Notes: generated from the sequence alone by a model not told the origin. DNA of 64,000 nucleotides from Chrysogorgia sp. JL179-B06 (GCA_035772405.1 JAYKKM010000066.1:124001-188000); one strand, 5' to 3'; positions 50,436 to 61,412 are shown, counted from the stretch's first letter. Numbers and translations: made by a program.

Positions 50436-51068
50436 ATGGTTGACGAACGTACAATGAGAATGTTCTATGCTGGGTATACATTGGATGAGATTGAGACACC
50501 AAAAAAGTGGAGTGGTACTACGTTAGGGTACACATTGGACGAGATCAAGAATGGAAGTAAGGACGCAACACCAAAAAAGTGGTACGATACCACATACTGT
50601 TACAAGTGTAGTAACCACAGAGTTCAAATCGAAGATGGTGTATTTAGTTGTAACAAGTGTGGAGAGACTACCTACGGACGCGTGAGAAACTTCGTACCTA
50701 ACATTTGGATGTATAAGAAATCGGCTCATAGTTACAGTAAGTGGTTAGAGAGAATGTTGACTAGTAAAAGACTAGTTAACGAGAGTGACATACCAACAGT
50801 TGTCAGTGATTTTGTAAAAATACTATGTTCTCTTAAAAGAAACAAACTGATTGTCAAGAATATATCGAAATATATTTTCTATGTCATAAGAATATGCTCT
50901 AGAAGAGGTATAGAGTTGAGAGGTAGTCTTAACGACCTCAAACCTGGTAAGGTCAAGGTGCGATTCGAGTACAACCTGTATAGTGTAGTATACAAGGATC
51001 TAGGTTGGGATGGGAGAGGAGATCCATACTACAACGAGTGGGTAAATAAAATATATAGTAATATATAA
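50436..51068 (+). CDS. Zinc-ribbon protein, possible VLTF3-like late transcription factor (210 aa)
   Basis: ATG after ACATATATAGTATAGTAACTTAG. The N-terminal ~45 residues contain a near-duplicate (YTLDEIETPKKWSGTT and YTLDEIKN...TPKKWYDTT). A zinc ribbon follows at ~50-75 (CYKCSNHRVQIEDG, FSCNKCGE). The rest is helical, beginning YKKSAHSYSKWLERML and ending LGWDGRGDPYYNEWVNK. An N-terminal ribbon followed by a Y-K-x-x-x-H-[FY]-x-x-W-like helix is the layout of poxvirus late transcription factor 3 homologues, present in some Polinton-like viruses. If correct it would recognise the shared start-proximal motif. Homology is tentative. Confidence 0.6.
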   Translation: MVDERTMRMFYAGYTLDEIETPKKWSGTTLGYTLDEIKNGSKDATPKKWYDTTYCYKCSNHRVQIEDGVFSCNKCGETTYGRVRNFVPNIWMYKKSAHSYSKWLERMLTSKRLVNESDIPTVVSDFVKILCSLKRNKLIVKNISKYIFYVIRICSRRGIELRGSLNDLKPGKVKVRFEYNLYSVVYKDLGWDGRGDPYYNEWVNKIYSNI

Positions 51069-51247
51069 TGGCAAGACCAAAAATTTACCAAACCAAAGAA
51101 GAAGCTTTAGTAGCAGCCAGAGCGCAAACCAAAGAGTGGATGAGAACTCATAAGTGGGTGTGTGATACATGCGACCAGTCATACCACGTGACCTCTAAAT
51201 ATAAACACATCAAGACTAAAAAACATTTTAGAAATTTAAACAGCTAG
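51068..51247 (+). CDS. Small C2H2-type zinc-finger protein (59 aa)
   Basis: The ATG shares its A with the previous stop (TAATG) and follows ATATATAGTAATATATA. The product is basic with one finger-like CDTCDQSYHVTSKYKHIKTK motif ending in KKH. Its TAG (51,245-51,247) overlaps the polymerase stop on the opposite strand (51,244-51,246). Probably a DNA- or RNA-binding accessory protein. Confidence 0.7.
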   Translation: MARPKIYQTKEEALVAARAQTKEWMRTHKWVCDTCDQSYHVTSKYKHIKTKKHFRNLNS

Positions 51248-54200
51248 TTCCGGACTATTTTGTAATGTCCATACGCATAGCTAGATACACCGTCTGGTAG
51301 TATATGTCGCTTGTCGTCAAAGCAGCTTAAGGATATCTTATTTATTTCATAGCTTCCTAGTTGGTGGCTCTTGCTGCGAATAGTTTTAATTATGTGAGAC
51401 ATCTGCTCACCATTTGTTAGGACACTTTTATAGTTGTCATGTCTTATATTGTTTCTAATGGTACTCTTCTTGATACCTTTAGCAGTCTTCCCACCTTTTC
51501 CATCCTCTTTTATGTAGCTATACATTTTCGACCTTAAACCAACGAACTCAACGATAGGGACTCCTAATGTCTCATCCTTCATTTTACCAATAACCTTCTT
51601 GTTAGTTAGGTCGAAGTAAGGAGATGACTTATCATATCCACTAAAGTCGAACACTTCTTTGTTAGCGTACATGTCTTTGTACACATCCTCCGTCTCAATC
51701 TCATACATTAGGCTATCCGTGTCTGTGAATAGTAATTTGGCTTTGTTGCCATATTTCTTTTTGATGTTACTGTAGTGGAAGTCGTACACCAATGTCTTTG
51801 ATAAGTCTAGAATACACATACCCACGTATGCTGGTCTATTTAGAGTTAGTGTCTCTTTGATCTTGTGAACTGCTACCAGTTATTGTCAAATATTTTACTG
51901 CTTACAAAGGTTGGTTTTGACGTTAGTTTCTTCAGTTTTTCCTTGTCTGTTACTAACTCAACATTCACACTATTATTCATAAGCTTAAAAAAGTCTTTCT
52001 CAAAGTCATTCTTTGCTTGGGTTCTCTTGTCCGTATTAAAGTCGATATATTGTTTGAGCCATGGTGACTGATCGAATTGAAGTGCTCTATGCACCTTCTT
52101 AACCTTCATTCCCAAACTCTTGTATAATTGTAGGTTTCTATAGTGAACGACGTACTTACTCTTATCGCTTAGGTTAGGTATAAGTTTTGCAACCTCTCCT
52201 ACAGATATCTTAAACTTGTTTTGGATTGTCTTACAATAGTTTGACAACATATCACTACTTACTTTCATCCTCTCAGGGGCTAAAGGATAGTCGTTGTGAA
52301 GATCGCGCAACTCCTCTGGGTACTCTAAATCAACCTCGAGTATCAACCCCTTGTCTGAGTCGTCGCTATACTCGTCTAGACTGTTGATGTCAAAACCTTC
52401 GACCCACTCAAATCCACCAGTCGGTAGATACTGAGACATAGCCCAACCATAAAGGTTATTCGCATCTAGGTATACGATATGTTTCGATGGTTTACTACTA
52501 TCATGCCCCTTCATGTATTTGTTATTAGCTTCTACGTGTCTATGCGTTATACAGGAGACACCACCCCGCATTCCTTTCTCGATAAACTGAAACATATCAA
52601 TGTTAGTCATCAACTTTAGTTCCACTCCTGTCATCTTTAGAGCAGCGTCCCACGATAGTCCAGGTGATGTGAAGTAATGACAAGGATCTAATTGGTAGTG
52701 CTGTTTACACGTTCTTCTAAAGTTCTCGAACACGTCAGCCAGTAGTAATACGTCAGACTTTAGGTATAGGTCGTGGTACTCACCCATATTCTCCACACCC
52801 ATTGTCTTCCACACTTCTTGAGCGTGCTCGTAGTCTGTGTCTGACACATGCTCGTCGTTTAGGATGCTGTAGAAACTCTCCTTTGATGGCAACTCAAGTT
52901 CGTTAAACTTATCGAAACTATCCATATAGTCATATGGGTACACACCTTTTCGCGACACCAACTCTAGCTCCTCACCTTGAAATAGTTCAGACGTGTACTT
53001 GAGACATTCCTTTGGTAGGTTGTTCACTAGGTTGGCTAGACTAGAGCTCATGAATTGGAAACTATCTAGAAACACTAGATGTTTACCTAACATGAACGCC
53101 ATATATTTCTCCATATTATTTGGTATGACGTTGATTTTCTGACCTATCTTACCTATCTCTTGCATTATGAAGTGGCTATCATACCCTCTTAGATTGTGAA
53201 ATATGACAGGTATCTTATCAGTCAGTCTATAGTTCCTATTACATAACTGATGTGCTGAACCTCTATATTTACCAGTGATATGACAATGATCTCTAACTCT
53301 CATTTGTCCCCTTTTATATTTACTACCACAAATATGACATTTAGTCGCTTCCTTGAAGTTAACCTTATCAGCTCTGGTCAACACCATGTCCTCATTAAAA
53401 TGCTCCTTTCTAACTTTCTTACAGTATTTAACCTCCTCTAACATCTTTTTCATGAACTTCTTAACAGAGTTCTTACCTCGAAACATCTCTACTGGTTTAC
53501 TATATTTATCATCATAACAACACACTACTTTGTACCCATACCCACAGTCCGTATGCTTTTGGTACTCGCTAGTGTACGATCCTGTGAGTGGTGTCACGTT
53601 GTCTACCTTCTCTGTGATAGCCTCGAAGTCTGCGTATATCACGAACGGTACCTCTAATTGTTTGTGAAAGTTTTCATACTCAAGAGTGCTGTCTTCTTCA
53701 TCTGGCATCTTGATCGCTTGCTTACCATTTACCACCATACAAACCTCCTTATGATTCTCTAGAATCTCATTAGTAGTAAAACATTGAAGATAGTACCTAC
53801 AGAAATTCTTGCGACACTTGTGTTTAGACTGACCGCACATAAACCTACCAAAGTCTTTGATGTACACGTAGTGTCGTTTAACACCATTCGTTATTAGCAG
53901 CAGGTCCATATGATCCTCGCACTTCTCCTCAGAAACGTAGATAGGGAATGGCTGCTTGTCCTCATACCCAAACACGCTGATGCTAATACCGTTCTGCCTC
54001 TCTATCTTGTTGTACTGTTTCGTATCCACTGGAAATCTCACTCCTTCATAATTGACAGAACCTACGTTCTTCTTATGCTTCGACACTCTCTGCGGATCCT
54101 TTCCTACAGGACACTTGTGTAACACGTGACACCACATAAAACATTTGTCATCACTATTTCTTATGTTGACTAAACCTTTAGACGCGTTCCTCAACTCTTC

Positions 54201-55343
54201 CGGTAGCTCAATATAACTCGATCCTTTAAGAGGCTTATACACTACCACATTAATAAAGTGGTCACTAACACTGTCTACAACCCACCCAGACCCTTCTGAC
54301 AACCATACAGCTATACGATTTACTATCTCCTCACTAGCTTGTCTTGTAGTCCCACTAATATCAACACTACTAACCACTGTTTTGACCACACTATTGAAGA
54401 AGGCTGTCTTAAACACAGACTCTCCGTCACCAATTTGTTTCTCTAGAGTCACTTTCAATGTCTCGGAAAACTTTAAACCTTTCAGTTTCTCTAACTCTTT
54501 CTGTAAAGTCGAGCCCACTACTCCTCTAGTCTTGACTAGTTGTTTTAATGGATCCTTATTGTCGATCACCTCAACACTATAGGACTTGGTGTACCCTTTG
54601 AGAGCAACTCTCCTTTGTACTACAGTAGGACGTTTCATCTTAGCAATAAGACTAGTGACTCTCTCATACTCTTTGTCTGAGGTCTCCTGACTTAATTGTG
54701 ACCTCCTCACATATCGTCTAAGATCACGTCTAGCCTTTCGAGTCTCTCTGACCTCCCTAATTCTGGTGACTCTATTAATGACGTTCTCTCTAGACCCTCT
54801 TCTAATAAGGTCCATCCACTTATACCCCAATGCTTTAGCATCAGCTAGATAGCCAGACAACCTCTCTAGAAAACTCATCTTAACATTCGGTATAACTAAA
54901 TTACCAGAACCCATAGCAGGATCACGTGCACCACCACTCGATAGCGTACCACTACGAGCCACATTACCACCCACAACAGGATCACGTTTACGTTCAGACC
55001 TTTTCATAAGAGTCGTTTTATTATTTAATATAGCCAAGTCCTTAGACCCTTTCGAATCATGAGTCCCACTCAACTCATGACCTGAAATAAAGTCCATATC
55101 AGGATCATACACAATATTGCTTGACATAATCTTGTTACGAGCGACATCCCCACCCACAGCAGCCCCACGTCTAGACACCTCACTCTGTAGTCTACTAGCT
55201 GACATATGTCTCATAGGCTCCAAACCATGTGACACATCGTCTGTTAGTAGTCTCGAAAGTGGGGGTAACAGCGAACTTTTTCCATTTGAGTGTCTCAACT
55301 TCTCTGGAGAACTAAGCACTTTTTCCGTTTTTGGATTCCACAT
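51244..55343 (-). pseudogene. POLB: Protein-primed family B DNA polymerase, frameshifted
   Basis: The first ATG of the long frame is at 55,343, inside the loop region of the TIR hairpin (the frame itself is open from 55,466). A ~600-residue N-terminal region, basic and helical, precedes the exonuclease: FVIYADFEAIT (Exo I, ~53,630), then NLRGYDSHFI (Exo II) and YLKSDVLLLADVFENF. Polymerase motifs are YLDANNLYGWAMSQYLP (motif A, ~52,460), a K-rich motif B region near 52,000 ending KLMNNSVN, and FTDTDSLMYEI (motif C, ~51,725). A one-base break lies near 51,870-51,885, so motif C sits in a different frame (51,825-51,244). The N-terminal extension may include the terminal-protein function. It replicates the element from its ends. 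Confidence 0.93.
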
Positions 55344-55463
55344 ATTTGCTCGAAAGTTATATGTGGAATACAAAAACGGAAAAAGTGCTACGTTCTCCAG
55401 AGAAAAGAAGTTGAGACATGAAAAATGGAAAAATGCGCTGGTAGCCCCACTTTCTATACTACT
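55137..55463. repeat. Polinton right TIR (327 bp)
   Basis: Inverted copy of the left TIR with no difference found. It contains the polymerase start codon and the first ~70 codons of its ORF. Its outer 218 bp (55,246-55,463) are self-complementary. Confidence 0.95.
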
Positions 55464-55469
55464 CAATTA
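55464..55469. repeat. Polinton 6-bp target duplication, right
   Basis: CAATTA, identical to 37,953-37,958. Confidence 0.95.
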
Positions 55470-55823
55470 TGAAACAGCTGTTTGTTTATTAATCGCAAAG
55501 GCCCTCGTCTCATCTTACGTGTCAAGAAACGTGCCAGTTTTGGGTGCAGAAGACTGGGAACGGCCTATTTTTTTCTATTTCTAGGCCGTTCTCAGGCCAC
55601 CTGATACGCCTGTAATTATACGCTTATTAACATATCGAATTGACATGGAATTCACGCATAGCAGCGGCTAACGTAGGTGTTGTATACCTATCCAAGCCTA
55701 TCGAGAGTTTGGGTCTGGGGACAAATTATGAACCAGGTCTGCAACAAAATGGCGACGTTGTTGAGAAATGAGGTTTGAAATGGATTATTGCTGATGTGTA
55801 ACATAAAAAAGCTCAGGAACACA

Positions 55824-58665
55824 ACGATGTCGTCTAGGAAGTGCTTTAAAGTTAAAAAAGCCGTCAAAGTAGTCGGTTATAAAGGAGGAAAAGTAACTCA
55901 AAGATCAAAGCTGAACGTTCCGCTTCAGTACTCTTTTGGGCAATCGCCTTCTCCAGTTGCTTCTGCTGTTGATAGTACTTCTATCGGACAATGTGTTGCT
56001 GAATCTGACCAATTGATGAACATAGACTCTCCGACAAAGGAAAATATCGCGGTGAACAGTAAGCAAAAAGAGGAAAGCTTCATATAAAAATAAAAGTGTA
56101 TCGGGAGAGAATGATCAGGTTGGAGACTGCATGACTTAATCTTTGCAGACAACTCATATCTGCACAAAGAAAATCAAGCATTGCCCACAAACCAACGATG
56201 TGTCATTCCTTTGTGTGAACAAAATACTTGTGGGAGATGCCTTGACTGCAGTCCAGGATATTTTATGTGCGATGAACACAAAGTTGGTTCATGCAGGAGG
56301 TAGAACTCTTCACTCACCTGAGATCTGGAAGGTATAGACAGTTATTTCTATAGTATTATAGTGGATATTTAATTATAAGAACCAGTTGCAACTGCAAATG
56401 TGTTCTTAGCTTTAAATTAGATTTAACTTAATGTTTTAGGCCTGGTTCAAATGCTGTGCTTTTCGTGAGCCATACATAATTTGTATTGTATTCAACTAAT
56501 TTTAGTCAATGTTTCATTCAAATGGGAAGCAGTTCTCATGAGCCATATTTCAGGGCTGCTTACATGATACTGGAATGAGTTAACATGTTAATTATCTGAA
56601 TAAGTACGGCTCATGAAAAGCATGGTGTATGAACCTCGGCCTAAATATATATTGCCAGTCACCACTGGTTCACTAATGAAATTCCTTCAATATTATTAGG
56701 AGGACAGGTATTCATTCACCTTATACATGTAAAGAAATGGCTATATGGCATACAATGCACAATGTTGATCATGGTTACACATGCGATGTTATTGTAATTA
56801 ATGGGAATGGTATGTTGAAGTATTTGCATTTAGTTGTTTTTTTTGGTTTTTTTTAAACTTTGCCAAGTATGGAATAATAAATGGCAGGGTCCCCACAACA
56901 ATATACACCAATTACTACAAGCCTATAAAGTTTTGTAGTTACAATAGATTATTTGACAAAGAGGAATGTTGCAATTGTTGTAATTTCTCACTATGACAAA
57001 TGGTAGGCCTCATTCTTGCAGTACACTAACCTTATAATATTTTTATACAAACTCTATATACATTATACATGCAAGTTATTTATTGTAAATTATATATTTT
57101 TAGGCCAACAGAATACCGGTATTTTTCAAATACCGGTATGGAGATGTCAATAATTCAAAAAATACCGGTATAGCGACATTTCGGTATTTTGCTCGCCACA
57201 CCTGATTGAAACGCTATTTCCAGTCAAAACCTGCCCTGGGAAAATAATTCACAAATTTTAACATCTATAATCACGTTTAGAAACAAGTTATCATTCACAG
57301 ATGGATCAATCTTGTTACCTGAACGTACACTGTACCTTCAGCTGCCTGACACAAACGTCTGTTATTATATGAGCGATAATCGAGTGTTAAGCTTCGGATA
57401 CACGGGCAATATTTCTCTTGTGATGGTGAAGCAATGGCGATAAAATGGGATGCCTTCGCGAGGAGGAAATTATTATCGTGCTTTCCGACGGCAAAGTTTC
57501 CCGCCATTGTTGCCGAATGTTGAAACCACCGTACTTTTGTTCGGCAACGATTGCCAAAGAGTTTGGAGGCATCACTGGTCAAGTCAAGTGTGTTGTGTTC
57601 TTTTTTACTAGCCAAACAGTAGCGTTATGAAAACAAGCTTAAGGGACTATTAAAGCGTTTGTTTTAGTTTGACAAAACTTTTCATTTTTCCGTTTACGTT
57701 ACATGATAGTATTGAACTTGATTTATCTCGAGGTTCAGTTCCAGTGAGATTTTTAGAAAAGATATGGTAAAAATACCGATATACCCGTATGTTGATGGCG
57801 ATATACCGGTATTCGCAATACCGATTCTCTCTACAACAGCACATTATTAAATTCAAGTTTTGCGGCCATGAGCCAGAAGCTATGACATTGGTCAGAAATG
57901 GTTTGTGGCCTTCTTCCCCAAAGGAACCACACGCAGCTTTTGAGAAGAAATTTATGGACCAAATAATGTATATCTTTCTTGAGTGCCATGTGTCACTAAA
58001 GTCCATATGTCAGGCAATGTAGTGGGCTGTACCCACTCTTGCACAGGTGTATGTAAGTACGTTTATATTGACAAGCTGCTAGTATTTTAATTTATTATTT
58101 TATTTTTCTGGACAACAACAGATTTTAAGTAATTAAAGTAACATATTAGATCATGTAAAAAATAGTGAAGAAGTTTGTTTCCTTAAATTGGTCATTGGAA
58201 TTATTCTTGCAGATAAACGACATTCATCGTCTTCTTGTTGGAGATAGCTTCAGTGAATACCGATTCCTAATGTACATGGTGAGCAGTTTTGGCAACAAGA
58301 ATCCTCTTATCAGCAATGATGTTCAATGTCCTGCTTGTCCAAAGGTAGAACCATTACCATTATCCTAAAATTTAACTCATTCCTACCTAGACATCCTACC
58401 CTTCATAGGTGGGTAAGACAGTAAGACGTTCCCCTTGATGGCTAGCAATGGAACTAATAAGTTTTTATGACTTTTAAATAGGAAAATGGGAACATTTGTG
58501 TCCATGGATGCTTTATTTGGTTGTGTAAGGAAAATGAGTGCTGGAACCAGCTATAGAGATGTAAACCATGATGAAACACTATTTATTAAGCAAAACAAGG
58601 TGGACTCATTCTTGAAGACATACAATACAAAATCTTCATCAAATGCACAAGTAAACTAAATTATA
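55824..58665 (+). pseudogene. KDZ-type transposase relic with introns
   Basis: Coding blocks on the plus strand are: 55,827-56,087 (basic N-terminus, MSSRKCFKVKKAVKVVGYK); 57,840-58,020 (FCGHEPEAMTLVRNGLWPSS, then AFEKKFMDQIMYIFLECHVS); 58,212-58,345 (DIHRLLVGDSFSEYRFLMY, then VQCPACPK) between TTCTTGCAG and AAAG/GTAGAA; and 58,480-58,660 (VSMDALFGCVRKMSAGTSYR). The CxC-E-TL-x4-LWP-x-SP opening and the CPAC ... S-x-D-x3-x-C-RK core match the start of KDZ (Kyakuja-Dileera-Zisupton) transposases. A frameshift after the last acceptor and the missing C-terminal catalytic half make it a relic. The N-terminal block's membership is uncertain. Confidence 0.5.
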
Positions 58666-58880
58666 TCATAATTACAATAGATTAACTTTCTGTAATAGAA
58701 AATGGTTGCCTGTATTTACATAATAATAAACACAAGAAAGCTATTGGATAATATCCTTTTGTGATGTTAAGTTGAGCAATTGTTTTCCGTCTCCCAGAGC
58801 GAGTTTACATTAACATGAGAAAGGAAATCTCGCAAGGAATTATGGTGGTAGTAGTAGTCGCTAATAGATTCATTCACTAA

Positions 58881-59428
58881 TTATCTAGTTCCTGTTTTGG
58901 TACTGGCAAAATAATCTGTTTCTTGCATGTAGTTTTTACATAAATCACATTTCTTTTGGCATTTGAAACAGCCTTTAGCATTCTGGTTTTCCGGTGGATT
59001 TTGACGTTTCTTCGAAGATAGTAATTGCTTGATGGTCTTAGGCCTTCTAAAAGATGGTATGATTGATCCTACAGGAAAAGTCTCGGCTAATTCTGGTGAT
59101 TCGTGGAGCAGGTGGAGATGATTTCTAAGTACTTTTCCGAAGTTAGGGAGTCTGGGATTGTAGTCAACTACGAGTAGCAAAAGGATTTTGTTTTGCTTGG
59201 CTTTTGGTTGAAGCAGTTCCTCTCTAGGTACTGATTTAGCTCTATCGAATTGTTCACGTACTTTCTGTTGCTTAAATACGTTTGGTATTCGGTACTTCTT
59301 TTATCAAAATCCTCTTCGTTGGAGCAGTTTCGTCTAATTCTAGTGGCAACTCCATACGGAATACCGGATATTTCTTGTACCAAACATAATACACACCCTT
59401 TACAGTATTCTCTTTTCATAAAATGCAA
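58881..59428 (-). pseudogene. Penelope-like element fragment (end of RT and linker)
   Basis: The minus strand first reads ISGIPYGVATRIRRNCSNEE and YLSNRKYVNNSI (59,428-59,168). It then shifts frame to LVVDYNPRLPNFGKVLRNH, IIPSFRRPKTIKQLLSSKK and CFKCQKKCDLCKNY (59,180-58,881). The IPY-x-A-x-R-x-RR...C block, the RRPK-x-L...L motif and the CxxC-x2-CxxC knuckle are the region between RT and the GIY-YIG nuclease in Penelope-like elements. The nuclease domain itself is absent, so the fragment is truncated. Confidence 0.6.
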
Positions 59429-59687
59429 ATGTTTTGTTCTCTAAACATTATTACTATTTTGTCACCTACTGTACTATAAGACAATCTTCTTTAATTTTAT
59501 CTTTTCAATCACACTTCCTCAATTATGTGAAAAATAAGAAATTTATAAACATGTCTTATCTTACACTTTATTAGATACATGCATCATTAAAATCTAATAG
59601 TGCAACTGAAGAAAAAACTAAATCTCATCTACTATACAAGGATTATGGCATACATATTATACAATGTCACCTAATGTTAAACTGTAC

Positions 59688-59859
59688 CTCTTTCATCATT
59701 ATTTGTTATTCTTTTTGCCCTCATACTATTTGTTGGTAGACATATATCTTGATTTGACTCTGCAGCCCTTTTTCGATAAATTTCTTTCTCTGTATCAGGA
59801 AGGTTTCTCCATTTCCCTCCAATTTCAAATTTAAAACAGCCACAGCGACTTTCACTGTT
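59688..59859 (-). CDS. HMG-box-like exon
   Basis: A minus-strand block of 172 nt between a TATAG acceptor and a GAG/GTACAG donor is open in one frame: SRCGCFKFEIGGKWRNLPD, then TEKEIYRKRAAESNQD. The W...LPDTEKEIY+++A pattern is the C-terminal half of an HMG-type box. No other exon of the gene was identified nearby. Confidence 0.4.
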
Positions 59860-59919
59860 CTATAAAAAGATTTGAATTCATTGTTTTGTAAATACATACC
59901 ACACTGTTATTTGGAAGGA

Positions 59920-60225
59920 GTTATTTTAACTCCAAACATGGAGTTAAAAAAAAGTTCAGGACAACTCTCTTTTTTAGAGTTATTTTAACTCCAGTACTTT
60001 TAACTCCAGTTTTGGAGTAAAAGTAACTCCAAATTATAGAGTCAATTTAACGCGCAAAATGGAGTTATAACCCCTTCATTGTAGTTGAAAATACTCTCAT
60101 TTTCGGAGTAATATTTACTCCAATAAAAGGAGTAAATACAAAAAATTCAAACTACTCCAGTTTTAGTCATTAACTCCACCACCATTACTCCCACTTTGGG
60201 AGTTATTTAAATCCTGTTAAACAGA
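59920..60225. repeat. Cluster of TAACTCC / GGAGTTA motifs
   Basis: About 20 copies of TAACTCC, GGAGTTA, TTACTCC or GGAGTAA occur within 300 bp in both orientations at irregular spacing (mostly 10-25 bp). Neighbouring copies can pair as small hairpins. It is a degenerate palindromic minisatellite. Confidence 0.7.
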
Positions 60226-60229
60226 TTAA

Positions 60230-61412
60230 AAATAGTTTTAGCTTCAAACCCTGTTGAACTATTCCCAACCTATTGCAATCAATGAAAAATGCACAATTAT
60301 ATACTGTATAAATTGATGAACTATATTGAATAATATAATAATATTACTAATATACATGCACTGACTGATGTTAATATAATATTGCATATATATAAACATG
60401 CATAAAAATAATTAAATAAAATAATGAATATATTCTATATTCATAAATAATAATTCTAATTTAACTCTTGGAGAAGTTTGTTTATTTAGACTCTCTTTCT
60501 TGCTTCTGTAGTATTTTCCATGAGGATACACTCAAGGAAAAGATAGAGACTTTTTGCATTAGTGGGGTACTGCATATTTAAGGTTAGAGCATGGTCACGT
60601 GTGCTCTATTGGATATAGAGTCCCGAGAATTAGATAAAAGAGTGCCAAACAACAGGTGCCAAAGCAGTCACCAGGTCCATGTTGGGCATTTTACAAACAA
60701 TTACACCATCAGCAGCCAAATAAAGGGGATTTATTCTTCCCAATCTTCCAGAACCCACAATTCTGGGTGTTGATGATTCCAGTATCATGGTATCTATTGA
60801 TTCGTCATCCTAGAAAAAGATATAATTATAACAATTAGCATATGAAAAATAAAATTTACAAACAGACTATTCTGAGGCCTCAGTGATTCAGTCTATCCTG
60901 CAAATTTTCTGTGAGGTTTAAATGAACTATATAAAAACGTTTTTACGCTAGCAAAAAACTGGCAATTAAGCTCTTCAATAGAGTAAACTATGAGCTACCC
61001 TTCTACGTTTCATATAATTGCAAAAATAACATCAATTTTACTACTACAAATTTGCCTTTTATTTGTAAAGTAAAGCGCTGTGGTAACAAAGGGGCTGCAT
61101 CACATTATTTTTAGTGCAAAGTGTATTATCTCCAAATTTTTGAGATGGAACTGGTTGCTTGTTTCTTGCCAGCTAAGATGGCCAACCAGAATTATAACTA
61201 GCAGAAACTCTGAATTGTGTCCCCAACCAGTATTATCATTTGGTAGAAGATTGCTTTCTCTCTGGCATGTTTGAAAATGTTTTCTTTAATTTTTCTCATA
61301 CTGAATATCCCTAGAACATAAGGAGCAATATTTTTGCTCTCTCTGGGCAAAAAAATCATAATTAAATGCAAGTTCAGAATTTATAACTTATTGTTTTGGT
61401 TTCTTGCCTTAG
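60230..61412. other. Gene-free AT-rich stretch
   Basis: Mostly AT-rich with TATA-type low complexity at 60,290-60,450. Short frames near 60,591-60,838 show no motif or splice border. Confidence 0.3.

Larger units (their letters stand above)
37959..55463. mobile_element. Complete Polinton/Maverick element (17.5 kb)
   Basis: It begins AGTAGTATAGAAAG and ends with the complement CTTTCTATACTACT. It has 327-bp TIRs with no difference found by eye and a perfect CAATTA target duplication. It encodes the diagnostic set: protein-primed DNA polymerase B, retroviral-type integrase with chromodomain, packaging ATPase and a double-jelly-roll-type capsid protein, plus about 14 accessory genes. The gene order is a minus block (38.3-44.97 kb), a plus block (44.98-51.25 kb) and a minus polymerase (51.24-55.34 kb). 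At least six genes carry a frameshift or stop. An adenovirus-type protease was not recognised. Confidence 0.97.

Noticed and set aside
39906..51880. Programmed ribosomal frameshifting as the cause of the split Polinton genes
   Set aside because: Shifts occur in many unrelated genes at sites without a shared slippery heptamer and downstream structure; mutation or indel error is simpler.
57295..57615. Minus-strand 106-codon frame
   Set aside because: No splice borders, motif or repeat support; overlaps the KDZ relic region on the other strand.
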